From contig NCSJ02000011.1 in NCBI GenBank assembly GCA_002812745.2, forward strand, positions 62,001-126,000: 64,000 bases of DNA, given 5' to 3'. Below the pieces are notes generated by a model that ran no database searches, was not told the DNA's origin, and saw only the letters and a list, made by a program, of their open reading frames with translations. Of this stretch, positions 22,886-33,773 are shown one piece after another. The DNA comes from Scytalidium lignicola (lineage: Eukaryota; Ascomycota; Leotiomycetes). How positions within the stretch are numbered: position 1 is the first letter of the stretch; each line of letters opens with the position of its first letter. A program made the position numbers and the translations under genes.

Positions 22886-23684
22886 ATGGGAGACCACAGC
22901 GCCTTTTTCTACGGTACGTAGCCCTTTCTTCCGCAGTCAACTCAACTCGAAAGGAGAGGAAAACTCATTGCGTGGGTATTACATACTTGCAGGTACTTTG
23001 GTATGATTTGCGCCCATATTTTCTATATTTTCATGACTAACAAACCCTCATAGATGGCCCCTGAAGTCCTCTATCGCGTGATTTACGGGTCCTCGAGAGT
23101 TCCCCCAGAGCGGGCAAGCCTTGCTGCCAATCTTACAATTACCCCCGCCCTCCTGTCAAATTATTGTAGACATCGGGTCTTGAACTGCGATTACCCGGGC
23201 ATTATTCCTGAAGAGGGCCACACTGTGCGAGGGACTTATGTTACTGGGTTAACGAACGCTGATATTTGGAGACTGGATGTGTTTGAAGGTGATGAATATG
23301 AACGGCGCAAAGTTAAGGTCGCCTTATTAGTAGACGAGGGAGAGGACGGAAGAGAAGTTGAGGCAGACGTATATGTGTTTACTGCGGGAGACGATAAGTT
23401 AGAGAAAGTTGAGTGGGATTTTGAGGTTTTTCGGAGGGAGAAGATGCACCGGTGGGCAGATCACAGTGATGAGTATAAAGGTATGTGATGTCGAGTCTTA
23501 TGAGAAGATGAATGTCTGGGTACGTTGCTGATACAGAAAAGAGGTCGATGTCGCTGTTGATGTCAATGGACACGATGGTACCGGCGGGAGAGGTGTGCAT
23601 ACAGACATGTCTCGGCAGCTTCATGGTGAAGGCAAGGTATATTCTGGACAGGATGAGAAGGCCGCTCTTGAAGGCGCCGTTTAG
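22886..23684 (+). CDS. AIG2-like / gamma-glutamylcyclotransferase-fold protein with micro-exon
   Basis: Four exons: 22886-22913, an 8-nt micro-exon 22993-23000, 23054-23480 and 23542-23684 (201 aa). The first two exons supply the family motif FFYGTLM: TAC-G, then GT-ACT-TTG, then the ATG of exon 3. The fold continues with YGSSRVPPERA, NYCRHRVLNCDYPGIIPEEG, VRGTYVTGL and the acidic VFEGDEYERRKV segment that contributes the catalytic-type Glu of gamma-glutamylcyclotransferases. The last exon uses a GTATGT donor and an AAAAG acceptor and adds a conserved-looking tail (EVDVAVDVNGHDGTGGRG). Without that intron the frame ends after GM. Fungal AIG2-like proteins are mostly uncharacterised; activity on gamma-glutamyl amines is inferred from fold only. 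Confidence 0.88.
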
Positions 23685-26418
23685 AACCAAATGAGAAAGG
23701 TAAAGGAGACCATGGACGTTTGTAATACAAGGCTAGCGACTAGAAGACTGATTATAGAGATATAATGGCGTACTCGACATACACATAGACATTGGGTAGA
23801 CGATGGCCTGAAACAGGTTGGAGCGTCAAAATCCTCAGAGCATTGGGACGACCAGAACTTTGGGACTTTAGTGTAGGCCGTGGGTTCGTGTCCATTTCGC
23901 GGTTATTGCAGGTTGTCGATAGGACGTGAGGAATGCCATAGACCTAGATCTAGATGTTATTGGGCACGAGCAACCGCTGATACATGTAGCGATAGCATGA
24001 ACTTGTGACCAGTGACTGATGCATAACAGAAAGCTTGTGAGGCCAAGCGTGAACATGAGAGAAACCAATGAGATCAGCTGAGAAAAGCCATCTCACAGTC
24101 TAGACTTGTTGACTAATAAGGATTGTTCTGATATATGCAGCCAGGTGGCTGCTGTAGTGTAGTGTGCTATTTATTTCACGTTACTGTACACAGTATATTT
24201 GGTAACAGGAGGTCAAGGTTCCGGATTTCGTCTCACTCAACTGAGTGAAATAAACAATAGTCTTGCTAGTAGTTATGTTGTACAGTAACTCGTACCCAAA
24301 GGGGATTGACTCGGCTTTGCGACTGATTTTTGTGTAGTTTTAAGCACAGCCTTGTACTTCCGTATGACACGATTTTAGGTAAGGCACCTTTTTCACAACC
24401 ATTGACTCTCGATCCCAAGCCGTATTTTCGCACCGTTGCAGCACAGTAACTGCATAGCAGCCTGAAAAGCTTTGTGATGGTCAAACCGAACTGAGAAAGG
24501 GTCGCAGAGCGGTACAGTACTGTGGTAGACCATGCGCCTCGGCCAGCAAATTGGATTCTCCGCGAAAGACAGGAGAGACCTGACTGACCTGAACGACCCC
24601 GAATTGTGGTAAAGAAAGGAATGTACTCGAGGGCGACGCGCCCGAAAGGGAAGGATGCATCTCAAGCTGAGCCAGTCGCGTACACGAGAAGTTCATTGTG
24701 ATCGAATAGGAAAGTCGGTGAAGAGGCATTTGATTGTTGACTCCCGAAAGATAGTCGTGAGTGAAAGTGTTTCACGACGATGGCCGTTTCAGTTTGGCCA
24801 CCACCGCGGCCAACCAGCGTCTTTGGGGTACATGCTGGCTCCAGTCAGCACCAAAACACCCTCAGGGGTTGCAGCCCACGATCGCCACCTAGGCGGCCTT
24901 TGGATGAGCAACCTGACATGGGCGACAACTTGGGAGAAGGAGAAGAGGGGGGAAAGACCAGAGTAGTGGCAGAAGTGGTCGCAGGAACGCCCGGCCAGTC
25001 CTGCCAATGCCTGCGTCCAGGTCTTTGGGTTTTCTGCAAACGAGGATGTCAACGTCGCACCCGGGGACTTTTGCTGTGACTGGTCAACACGTCCCCCAGC
25101 CAAGGTCGCAACCAAACGCCGCTGGATGACCACGACAGGATGCGCAGGGCAATAACTTAATTGGCAGCCCGACCGAGGCCGCGGGCGACCGTTCTTATTC
25201 GCTGGACCCCGGAAACCCATCAGCCAAAGGCCGCAGCCTCTCAGCCTCTCATGGCAAGACAACTCCTGAACCAGCAGCTGCCTCTATGACAAACAAATGC
25301 ATCATTTACATCATTCACATCGACTAAAAAGCTGCTGGAGTTGCTGTACCTGCATTAGTTAAGGGGTTTTCGAGCTTGATCTTGCCACAAGAAGGATCAG
25401 TAACACGCTCATATTGGCCGACTGTTTCACCGTTTCGCTCCTCTCCACTCTTCACGTCAGTGCACGACCTGTTCAACCTTAACTCCCCTGACTCTCATCC
25501 CTTCGCTGCTTCAACGACCCTCCATGCTTCCATCCTTCATGCTTCTCACTGGCTAGATTGCAGTGTTTCGTTTTTTCTATTCGAAGCTGTCGCGCCAGGT
25601 ACAATCAACAATGGATACGCCACGTCTTATCATGATGTGTTCACAACCAGTAGATCATCCCATCTCTGCATCCCTTGCCGCAGAGCATCGTTATGCAGAT
25701 GGATCTACCTCCGTACGGCTGGCGGATCTCCAGAGACTGACCAGATCTTCCCCTTTTGGAAAGCAAGGAGAGTGGAGGGGTAATTGCCCGCAGTGAGCCA
25801 CGCATGTCAGGGTAGACACGCCATTTCTATAAAGATGGATGACACTTCCATCATGTCTTGTCATCCATCAGCGTCCTTGGCTTTCTCTTCTCCATCCTTA
25901 TCCTCCTCCTCCTCATCTTTGTATCTTTTCGGGCTAGTCCCTTGATTTTTCTGTACATTGCTTGATCTTGCCTGTGGCAAGTATCTGACCATTCTCTGAC
26001 GCCGCCTGCTTGTACTTGAGAAACGCCATTCTTTGTCAAAGACACTTGTATTGTTTGCCATCACTTGTGTCAGATTTCCTGGTAAGACTCATTGTCTCTT
26101 CAGCCTCCAAAGGCCTCGACGTTCTTTTCTTTGTGGAATTATATAGTCATTGTTTGCTTGACTCTTCGGCGGCGTTCTCGAAGTCTAGAACATACGCGCA
26201 AGAGATCTTTCCAAACCGTCATTCTAGAGTCGCTCTCTTAGAATATTCTACCTAGCGTCCCTCTATATATTGGTCGCTAAGATGCCTCATCTCTTGCTAA
26301 TTCTAATTGTAGTTCTTAAAAAGACTTCTCTTCCAAAAGTGATCACATAGGAACATCCACTCCTTGCCCATAGACAGAGACTACTTCGGCCGGTACGACT
26401 ACTCTCTACAATATCAAA
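23685..26418. other. Gene-poor interval of 2.7 kb
   Basis: I find no convincing protein gene. About 24480-25300 is richer in G and C than its surroundings and contains long but unconvincing overlapping frames on both strands. TACTGTAC-type motifs occur at 24182, 24280 and 24512. From about 26000 the sequence becomes a pyrimidine-rich leader of the LPMO gene. A non-coding transcript or long 5' leader is possible. Confidence 0.5.
23868..24068 (-). CDS. Weak candidate: 66-aa ORF with signal-peptide-like start
   Basis: A minus-strand frame begins with a hydrophobic stretch (VSLMFTLGLTSFLLCISHW) followed by ATCISGCSC and a basic tail. It has a secretory look and a few cysteines, but no homology is recognised. 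It lies just past the AIG2-like gene in non-coding-looking DNA, so it may be chance. Confidence 0.15.
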   Translation of the reverse strand: MVSLMFTLGLTSFLLCISHWSQVHAIATCISGCSCPITSRSRSMAFLTSYRQPAITAKWTRTHGLH

Positions 26419-27678
26419 ATGTTCTCTCAAGCAATCCTAGCGGCTTTATGCCTAGCTTCCGCTACTACTGCTCATATGACGATGAGCAAGCCCGTCCCTT
26501 ATGGGTTATCCACTCTCGATAACTCTCCCCTCTTGGCTACTGGAGCAGACTTCCCCTGCAAACAACGATCTGGAGTCTATGATGCCGAAGGTGCAATGAA
26601 CGTTATGCCACTAGGTTCAACTCAACCTCTTACCTTCGTTGGTGGTGCGACTCACGGCGGTGGATCTTGTCAGGTCTCCATTACTTACGATGCCAATCCC
26701 ACGAAGAGCAGTGTGTGGAAGGTGATCCACTCCATCGAAGGCGGCTGCCCTGTTAAGGGACAAGCCGGAAACATCGGTGACGATGCAAGCTCTCCAGATC
26801 CAGATACATACAGTTTCACCGTCCCAACATCCCTGCCAACTGGTAATGCAACGCTCGCCTGGACTTGGTTCAACAAGGTTGGGAACCGTGAGATGTATAT
26901 GAACTGCGCCCCTATCTCTCTTACTGCTAGTTCATCCAAACGCAGTGAAGATGAGACACTCATGGTACGCGATCAAGCGGCCTATAATGCTCTCCCAGAT
27001 ATGTTTGTGGCGAACATTGGCAATGGCTGTGGTACTCAAGATTCTACTGATCTCCTCTTCCCTGCGCCTGGTGATTCCGTTGAGCAGGATGGTCTACAAA
27101 CGTCCTCTGCCTTAGCAACTCCGACAGGTAACTGCCAGGCACCTACAGCCGGTGCGTCGGCCACAGCTGGTGGATCAGCAGCAGCAGCATCTTCACCTGC
27201 CTCTCCTGCAACTTCTGCTCCTGCTGCTGTTACAAGTGCTCCGGCTGCTGCAGCCCCTCCAGCCTCAGGTGGAATATTCGCTACTGTCCAAGCCTCCGCC
27301 CCAGCGGCCGCTGCAACTACATCGGCTCCTGCTGCTGCAGTTTCCACTCCGGCAGCGGCACCTGCGCCTGCAGCAGTATCTACCCCCGTAGCAGCAGCTC
27401 CCCCTCCTGCTAGCTCCAGCTCCAGCTCCAGCTCAGTCGCTGGTGCAATGACAGCTGGCACAGCATGCTCTCCGGAAGGCACTTGGAACTGTATCGGCGG
27501 TACCTCATACCAGCGATGCGCCAGTGGAATGTGGTCCGTAGTTCAACAAATGGCAGCCGGGACTACCTGTTCCAGCGGGGCCCAAGCCAACATCGATGTT
27601 GTTGCTGGGAAGAAAATGAGACGGGAGGTTAGATTCAGCCCAGCGCATGTGAGACGGCACGCACAAATGTCATTTTAA
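26419..27678 (+). CDS. AA11-type lytic polysaccharide monooxygenase with C-terminal Cys module
   Basis: Single exon, 419 aa. A signal peptide (residues 1-18) ends in TTA followed by His, so the mature enzyme starts with the copper-binding His1 required in LPMOs. The second ligand is His61 of the mature protein (ATHGGGSCQ) and the axial Tyr is at mature 142 (REMYMNCAP), close to the spacing in the characterised Aspergillus AA11 enzyme. AA11 enzymes oxidatively cleave chitin. After about residue 240 comes a long Ala/Pro/Ser linker ending in a serine run, then a C-terminal module with four cysteines (GTACSPEGTWNCIGG, YQRCASGMWS, GTTCSSG) like the chitin-binding X278 modules attached to AA11. The linker repeats give long spurious frames in other phases. 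Secreted; a role in cell-wall remodelling or chitin use is inferred. Confidence 0.88.
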   Translation: MFSQAILAALCLASATTAHMTMSKPVPYGLSTLDNSPLLATGADFPCKQRSGVYDAEGAMNVMPLGSTQPLTFVGGATHGGGSCQVSITYDANPTKSSVWKVIHSIEGGCPVKGQAGNIGDDASSPDPDTYSFTVPTSLPTGNATLAWTWFNKVGNREMYMNCAPISLTASSSKRSEDETLMVRDQAAYNALPDMFVANIGNGCGTQDSTDLLFPAPGDSVEQDGLQTSSALATPTGNCQAPTAGASATAGGSAAAASSPASPATSAPAAVTSAPAAAAPPASGGIFATVQASAPAAAATTSAPAAAVSTPAAAPAPAAVSTPVAAAPPPASSSSSSSSVAGAMTAGTACSPEGTWNCIGGTSYQRCASGMWSVVQQMAAGTTCSSGAQANIDVVAGKKMRREVRFSPAHVRRHAQMSF

Positions 27679-28226
27679 CTTCTTGGTTTCGATCGCGGGT
27701 CGATTTGGAAACAAGTTAAACGGGAAGTTTCCACGAGATGGTGGTTGAAGAGGCATTTCTTGTATATACATACATTCTTTCGTTTTTTATCATATCATTG
27801 GTGTTTAGACTTTTGTTCGGTGGGTTTGGTAGGCATGGTGGGTTTGGAAAAGCAACCCAATTTCTTAGGCATGACTCCTTTCCAGGGGCTTAGGGTTGGC
27901 GCATAGCAGGAAATTAACGTTGACGAAATATATCATGAATCCGAAAATGCATCTGTAGATGGACTATAACTGTGAAATTGCTTATGCTCAGCGTGATCTT
28001 AATATAAAGAATCTTAAAGGTAACATAGCAGGGGTTGGCCAATAAACTATATATACTTTTATAGTACAATGACCCTCGGCAGTGCTTGCCTACTCACAAT
28101 ATTATTTGTATAACAGAGCTTTACAGAACAACTAACTATTAATCAAGTATATCAATATTCATAGTAAACATTTCTAGTTATCGCTATTCATCACTCATTA
28201 AGGCGCATTTATTTAGCTGGCAATAA
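27679..28226. other. Intergenic, between convergent genes
   Basis: AT-rich 3' flanks of the LPMO and YIH1 genes. No gene, RNA or repeat is recognised. Confidence 0.6.
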
Positions 28227-29075
28227 CTATCGCTTGCCTTTCTTCTTTGCATCCTCATTCACAAACCCGCCCTTGACAAGGCCGTCTCTGGCAACAGTAT
28301 TAATGATACTGAACCGTTTCGGTCCTAATTGATGCCCGCCATACCACCTTGTTACTACAACCATTACATTCCAGACGTCCATCAGTTGCATCAAGTGCAA
28401 CACCCTACCTCCCGCAGCGGTTTCCCCATCATCATCGCAGTCTTGATATGACACACCATTCTCCCCCTTAATCCTCCAAGCTGTAATATTATGTGTCGCA
28501 GTACGAACCTTCTTGTCTGTTTCGAGAAGATGTTGGAGATAGCTCGTTGCTTGGTCTGGGGAAGTGACTAGAGCGCAGCGAGCTACAAAGACAGATTTCA
28601 GCTCCACCACGACATCCGAGAGCACCCAAGGTGGTTCAGGACCACTTCCAAAGTTCGGTGGCTCTATTACCACCTGGTTATACTCGTCTCCACGAGAATG
28701 GGCATCTTCAACCAGCGTGTTGCCCGCCTCCGCATCTGCTAGAGCCGATTCCTCCCAGACGCGGTTCACCTCCTCGATGACATCGAACAAGCATACCTCC
28801 CCAGGCTGGAACAAGTTCCCAAGCGCATTTCGGAACTCCTCGGCGACTCGTGCAGCGGAGCCTTTCCTGCTATGCTCTCCAGAGCTGTGAGACCCCAAGA
28901 CAGACGGAGGAACTGCTGGATAGTCCGGTGGGAATTGAATTCTTAAGGAAGTGTCTTGCGAAGGAAGATGTAAGATGAATATGCCCGACTCTGTGTCATC
29001 TGTTGATGGACCGATCGTAGAAAGGCCATAGATGGAGTTTATTGCTTCGAGCTCGTCGGCGAGCTGCTCGTTCAT
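28227..29075 (-). CDS. YIH1: Yih1/IMPACT-family inhibitor of Gcn2 activation
   Basis: Single exon, 282 aa from the Met at 29075 (MNEQLADELEAINSIYG). The same frame is open for 40 more codons to 29195, but the RWD domain begins exactly at this Met. The N-terminal RWD domain (about 1-115, with FPPDYPAVPPSVLG) competes with Gcn2 for Gcn1. The C-terminal IMPACT domain (about 165-270) shows ATHNITAWRI, QDCDDDGETAAGGRVLHLMQ and VVVTRWYGGHQLGPKRF, all family hallmarks. The protein restrains eIF2alpha phosphorylation under amino-acid stress. It is transcribed divergently from the DUF3433 gene. The C-terminus is a lysine-rich tail. Confidence 0.93.
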   Translation of the reverse strand: MNEQLADELEAINSIYGLSTIGPSTDDTESGIFILHLPSQDTSLRIQFPPDYPAVPPSVLGSHSSGEHSRKGSAARVAEEFRNALGNLFQPGEVCLFDVIEEVNRVWEESALADAEAGNTLVEDAHSRGDEYNQVVIEPPNFGSGPEPPWVLSDVVVELKSVFVARCALVTSPDQATSYLQHLLETDKKVRTATHNITAWRIKGENGVSYQDCDDDGETAAGGRVLHLMQLMDVWNVMVVVTRWYGGHQLGPKRFSIINTVARDGLVKGGFVNEDAKKKGKR

Positions 29076-29775
29076 GATAGCTTTGGAGGGGAGACATGCT
29101 GGGGTTGATTGAAGGAAGGAAGGCGGGCTGGTCGGGTGGGGCTGAAGGTCGTGTTTTGGCCCACCCACCAAAAAAAGTCGGCGGTTACATTGCATTGAGA
29201 GGCTGTGTTGCCCTGGACAGGAGCAGGGCTATTTTGGACCCTCGGCACTAATACACGTGTAGCGTAACTTCGTCGGGTCGCCCGACGCCTCAACCTCAAA
29301 CTCTCCTCCGCCGTGGATCAGCATTGGCATGAGCAGTGCCAATTAGACCCTTCTAATTGCCGCAGCTATGGTATCCTGGATTATGCATAAGTTCCAGGTG
29401 GAGCTAGGTATTGTATACCATCTTTATTTTTATATATCGTGTTCCTATTCTCTTCCTTGTTCCTGTTCATCTCTGTTCTTTTACGTCAAACTCCCCTTTT
29501 CTTTTGATATGCCAATCCCTCGTGTTTCCATTCTGTTTAATATGTTCAAGTGATTTTATTTACTCCAGCTCGTTAAAGAGTTTCCTGGTCAATAGGCCTG
29601 AAGTGCATTGCGCATACTCTTGGACCTGGTAGAGTAAAGGAACCTTATTACATTGAGATCGTGCCTGGCATTACGAAAGAGCGATGGCATTGCTGGGTGG
29701 AGGAGATTCGCAGGCGAGGTGGAGACGTGGAGCAAAGAAAAGTATGGAAATCCGTATTTGAACACTTGGTAACTC
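29076..29775. promoter_or_regulatory. Divergent promoter, YIH1 and DUF3433 gene
   Basis: About 700 bp with a T/C-rich tract at 29400-29560. A possible extra 5' intron of the plus-strand gene (GTAACT at 29769 to CTAG at 29795) is noted but not supported by protein similarity. Confidence 0.4.
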
Positions 29776-32700
29776 ATGATGCTAAGTCTCCTAGTTTCTC
29801 ACAAATCATGGAAACCAATCAGCCTGCGATTACCAATCCTTGGCGGTATCATTCTCACCTGCCTAACCTTCATTATTCTGCTTGAGATACTAGCACACAT
29901 AAGCTCCGGGAATGATAACAAAAACGGGGGCGGGTTAGTATTCGCCGCTGACATTAGCAGCCTCCCAAAAGTGCCCAGTTTGCTTTACCTGTCTTTTCCA
30001 ACGGTTATTTCAGTGCTATTCTCAATGGCATGGAGTTGGGTCGATTTAGATGTCAAACGACTAGAGCCATGGTTTCAATTGAGCAAACAGGAAGGCGCGA
30101 GCTCGACAGACTCATTGTTATTGCAGTATCCGTTCGATTTCCTACCATTTATACCTATTACCGCTTTTCGACGAAAACATTGGAGTGTATTCATTTCTGG
30201 CACAATCATGCTTATGATATTCTGGATAGTCACCCCGCTACAGTCTGCCATTTTTAATACAGGAACAGTTACACAAACCATACGTACTGACCTTGGTACA
30301 TCTGCCAATCTCACTCCGATAAAGTCACAGACATCTAATCTTAATACAAACTTTCTTAATACGGCATATGGTATATCATGGCTAGGTCAAAAACTACCTC
30401 CTTTCACAACATATGATTTCACATTACTACCTTTTAGGCCAGTGGAGAATACCGTTGGAGTTTTGCCTTCAGAGACCTGGTCGATGAATACTACTATATA
30501 CAACACAAATCTCACGTGCACTCCTGCAATCGTCAAGCTTGAAGAATCTTTCTCCTACAGTTTTGATAACGGGCGAGGCTGCATGGTTTCTGATATAGGA
30601 CTTCCTGATACCAGTGGTGTTGAGCTACCTCAACCTAATGGCAGCACCAAAAATGCAGATTATATGATGCTCTATATTGGGTATTATGATGATGCAAGGA
30701 TTGACTATGCTCTTCAGAATCCTAACTGCTCGGCTGAAAACTCAAACAATTTCCTTGCTTTGTGGGCATCAGCATCCTCTCGAACAGCTCATGGCGTGTA
30801 TTCTAACCTCACTGCAGTCTTTTGTGAGACCAGCTATTATTCTCGAGCAGCTTATGTCACTGTCAATGCATCTGATAGCTCTGTCGCCGCGATGACGGTT
30901 ACTGGTAACTTCTCAACCCTTTCAAAAGACGTCTTCAACACCTCGTTGTTCGAATACATCAGTGGAGTTGGTGCTAGTCCAACTGGGGAAAGGAGCAATG
31001 TAGAAGATCAAACTGTATTAGAACAGTTCCCACGACTTAATAAGTACAATCTTACGTGGCCAGTCACCAATATGCTTGGTTTTGCAATTGGTCTCAAATC
31101 AGTTTCCATGGATGAGTTGGCACAGCCGGCAGCACTCCAACAGATATTTCAAAGAGCTCACCAGCTCCTCTTCGGTGCCGCCTTCAATGCATTGACAGTA
31201 CCAACCGGATCTGCGTCACTAGAAAATATTCAGTCTGGCGTTCGTCAAAGCAAACCTGTGGCGATCGTCATGGTTAGAACGGTCGCCATCGTAGTGGAAG
31301 TCACTCTCGGCATCATTGTCGTGATGACGATTTGTCTCTGGTATTACACAAAACGCCGTCTAAGCTGTATGACTTGCGACCCTGCATCAATGGCTGAAAT
31401 CATATCTGTCGTCCGGAATGATAGTTCGCTGCTGCGGACACTCGATTGTGGGGGTTCTCCAAACTCAGAAGAACTTGCAAGCGCTATTTCGAAATGTACA
31501 TTTGCTCTGAAAGCAGATATGTTAAGCAAAACTTCGTCTCTTGATCTCGTATCTAATTCTGAGCAACAAAAATTGCTTTCCAAAGACCTGTCCCACAAGG
31601 ACTCAATATCTAGTACTGCTTCTGAGACGTTCACTCCGGTTTGGCCGCTTGAGCTTCGTCTTAGTTTTGGTATACCTCTTAGTTTCCTTATTCTGCTGGT
31701 ACTCGCTGGTATCACTACTCTCAAAATTTGGAGTTCAAAGCATGATGGTAAGTGGTCTCGGTTCCTGTTTGTGCTATATTCCTTTGCTTAACTCGCGAAA
31801 CATGCAGGTATCTCACTTCCATCCAATAACACCATCGTCTTATCAATTATCGAAAATTACCTTCCTACTGCTTTCGCAACACTACTTGAGCCAGCGTGGG
31901 TACTCTTGAACAGAATCCTATGTCTATTGCAACCTTTTGAAGAATTAAGAAAAGGCAATGCCAAACCTTCTGCCTCGATCCAGATCAAATATTACTCTCT
32001 TCCACCTCAACTGGTCGTCTGGAAAGCACTTAAATCTAGACATTTTCTCTTGGCAGCTGTCTGTGTCATTGCCATCTCGACTAATGTTCTTGCGGTTGCC
32101 CTCTCCGGATTATTGAATGAAGGTTCAACGACCTCAGTTGTGCCAACGAACACCTCAAGCAGTCTTTTACCAGAGTTTGACGGGATTCAGATCACAAGCG
32201 CTACTCTTGTTGGCGCTACCATTAGTTATTCCGATCACTTTTATGTCACTTTATCCAACCTGACAGGAAATACGACCTTGCCGGCTTGGATCGATCAAAG
32301 CTATTATTACCTCCCGTTTGACATAGAGGAACCAGCAAACTCGATAAACCCAAACTCAAAAAGTCAGATCCAGTCATATAAAGGATTATCGACTGGTTTT
32401 GGTGCTACCGTCGATTGTGTGGAGCTCGTTCCAGGTAGATCCAAAAACGGGGTGCAGTTCAAATCAAATGCAAATGGATTGAATGCTATACTCTCAACCA
32501 CTCATCTCCTAGAGAATGGGACTGAGATTACCTGTTTTCCACTACAAGGCAACCCCTCCTCTAATATCTCAACAGGCTATACGGCGACGCTTCCCAGCGG
32601 TGCACTAGCAATGGAGTTTATGCAATCCATGTATCCTGCTCCTGGTGTTGATGACGGAGGGTTTTGTGCCTCTCTTATGGTGGCCGGTTGGGTTAGAGGT

Positions 32701-33573
32701 AAAACAGACAGTTTATCTCAGAACCTTACTTCACTTGACGGTAATGTAACGTCGCTTTTTGTTAGTTGCACTCCAAAATTGCAAGCTGCAGAATTTGAGG
32801 TGCTAGTTGATCCAGCGGGACATGTCCTTAACTCAACGCTTGTTGGGAATTTTTCAAGAACTATACAACAGTATTTTTCACCAAATACGAATGAATCCTC
32901 TCTATTGGGTCAGAGTACAAGCCTTATAGCGCCAGGTGAATTAGTAGGGGATTCGGTATGGCACAACGATAGTTTCACCTCTGACTGGATGAACTCCTTG
33001 TTAGGCATAATGCTAGACACGGGGCGACTGGTCGATCCTTCCGCTCCTATTCCCGAATCCAAAGATGTTATTCCTGCTCTGGAGAAGTTATATACACGTC
33101 TCTTTGCTCTGCTGCTGGGGTTGAATACTCATGTGTTCACTCCAGCCACCAAGGACTCCCCACCAGTGCAAGCCTTTGCAATTATCCACTTATCTCGCCT
33201 CTTCGTTTCCTCCTTGAGTTTCAAGGTGTCAGTTATAATTCTATCTCTTCATTTCATTGTTTCAGTTTTATACTATACCAATCGACCAAAGCGATTCCTA
33301 CCGCGGATGCCGACATCCATAGCGTCCATCATTGCGTATGTCTCGGCTAGTAGGGCACTGGATGACTTTGCCGCGGGTGCGGACGGAAATAAAGAAGAGC
33401 AGCGATATGGCTATGGTCGATTTATTGGTACCGACGGAAAAACTCACGTAGGTATTGAGAGACAGCGGTATGTGGTGCCGCTAGAGACTCGAAATCCAGA
33501 AGTAAAGAGACGGAGACTATGGAGAATCGGGAGAGCAAAGGATGATGAGAAGCAGCCCAAAACGTGGATATGA
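29776..33573 (+). CDS. DUF3433-type multi-pass membrane protein, two units
   Basis: Two exons, 29776-31747 and 31808-33573, across a 60-nt intron (GGTAAGT donor, CATGCAG acceptor); the joined protein is 1,245 aa. The two open frames are not separate genes: reading on from KHDG gives ISLPSNNTIVLSIIENYLPT in frame. Each half has the same plan: a membrane helix after a WKP or VWKALKSRHF start, another helix, a large N-glycosylation-rich outer domain, and a helix before a cytosolic segment. This duplicated layout is typical of fungal DUF3433 proteins, whose function is unknown. The C-terminus is basic and cytosolic. A plasma-membrane or vacuolar location is inferred only from topology. Confidence 0.88.
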
Positions 33574-33660
33574 GGGCTGGGGCTGTCCCCCAGTTAGTAA
33601 TGATGCATATGACTTATGTGTAAAGGCATTTGATGATATTTTATGACAGTTACTCCAGAT

Positions 33661-33742
33661 ATGTTAGATATTTCATTTACTATAATATTTCAAAATTTAA
33701 AATTCTGCTCGTCTGTGAAACGATATCTAAAATATCTAACAT
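33661..33742. repeat. Inverted repeat between convergent genes
   Basis: ATGTTAGATATTT at 33661-33673 is exactly repeated in inverse orientation at 33730-33742 with a 56-nt loop. Its place between two 3' ends suggests an RNA hairpin that could help 3'-end formation, or it may be a small MITE-like relic. Confidence 0.4.
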
Positions 33743-33773
33743 CTTTTCTAAATTCTATTATTCTTTCTTCCGT

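Noticed and set aside
24789..25262. 157-codon minus-strand frame in the gene-poor interval
   Set aside because: Composition follows the local GC bias, other frames are equally open, and no domain or splice context supports it.
27036..27482. 148-codon minus-strand Ala/Val/Glu-rich frame
   Set aside because: It is the antisense shadow of the Ala/Pro/Ser linker of the LPMO gene.
31906..33573. A separate second DUF3433 gene
   Set aside because: It lacks its own ATG near the start and joins the preceding exon in frame through a consensus intron.
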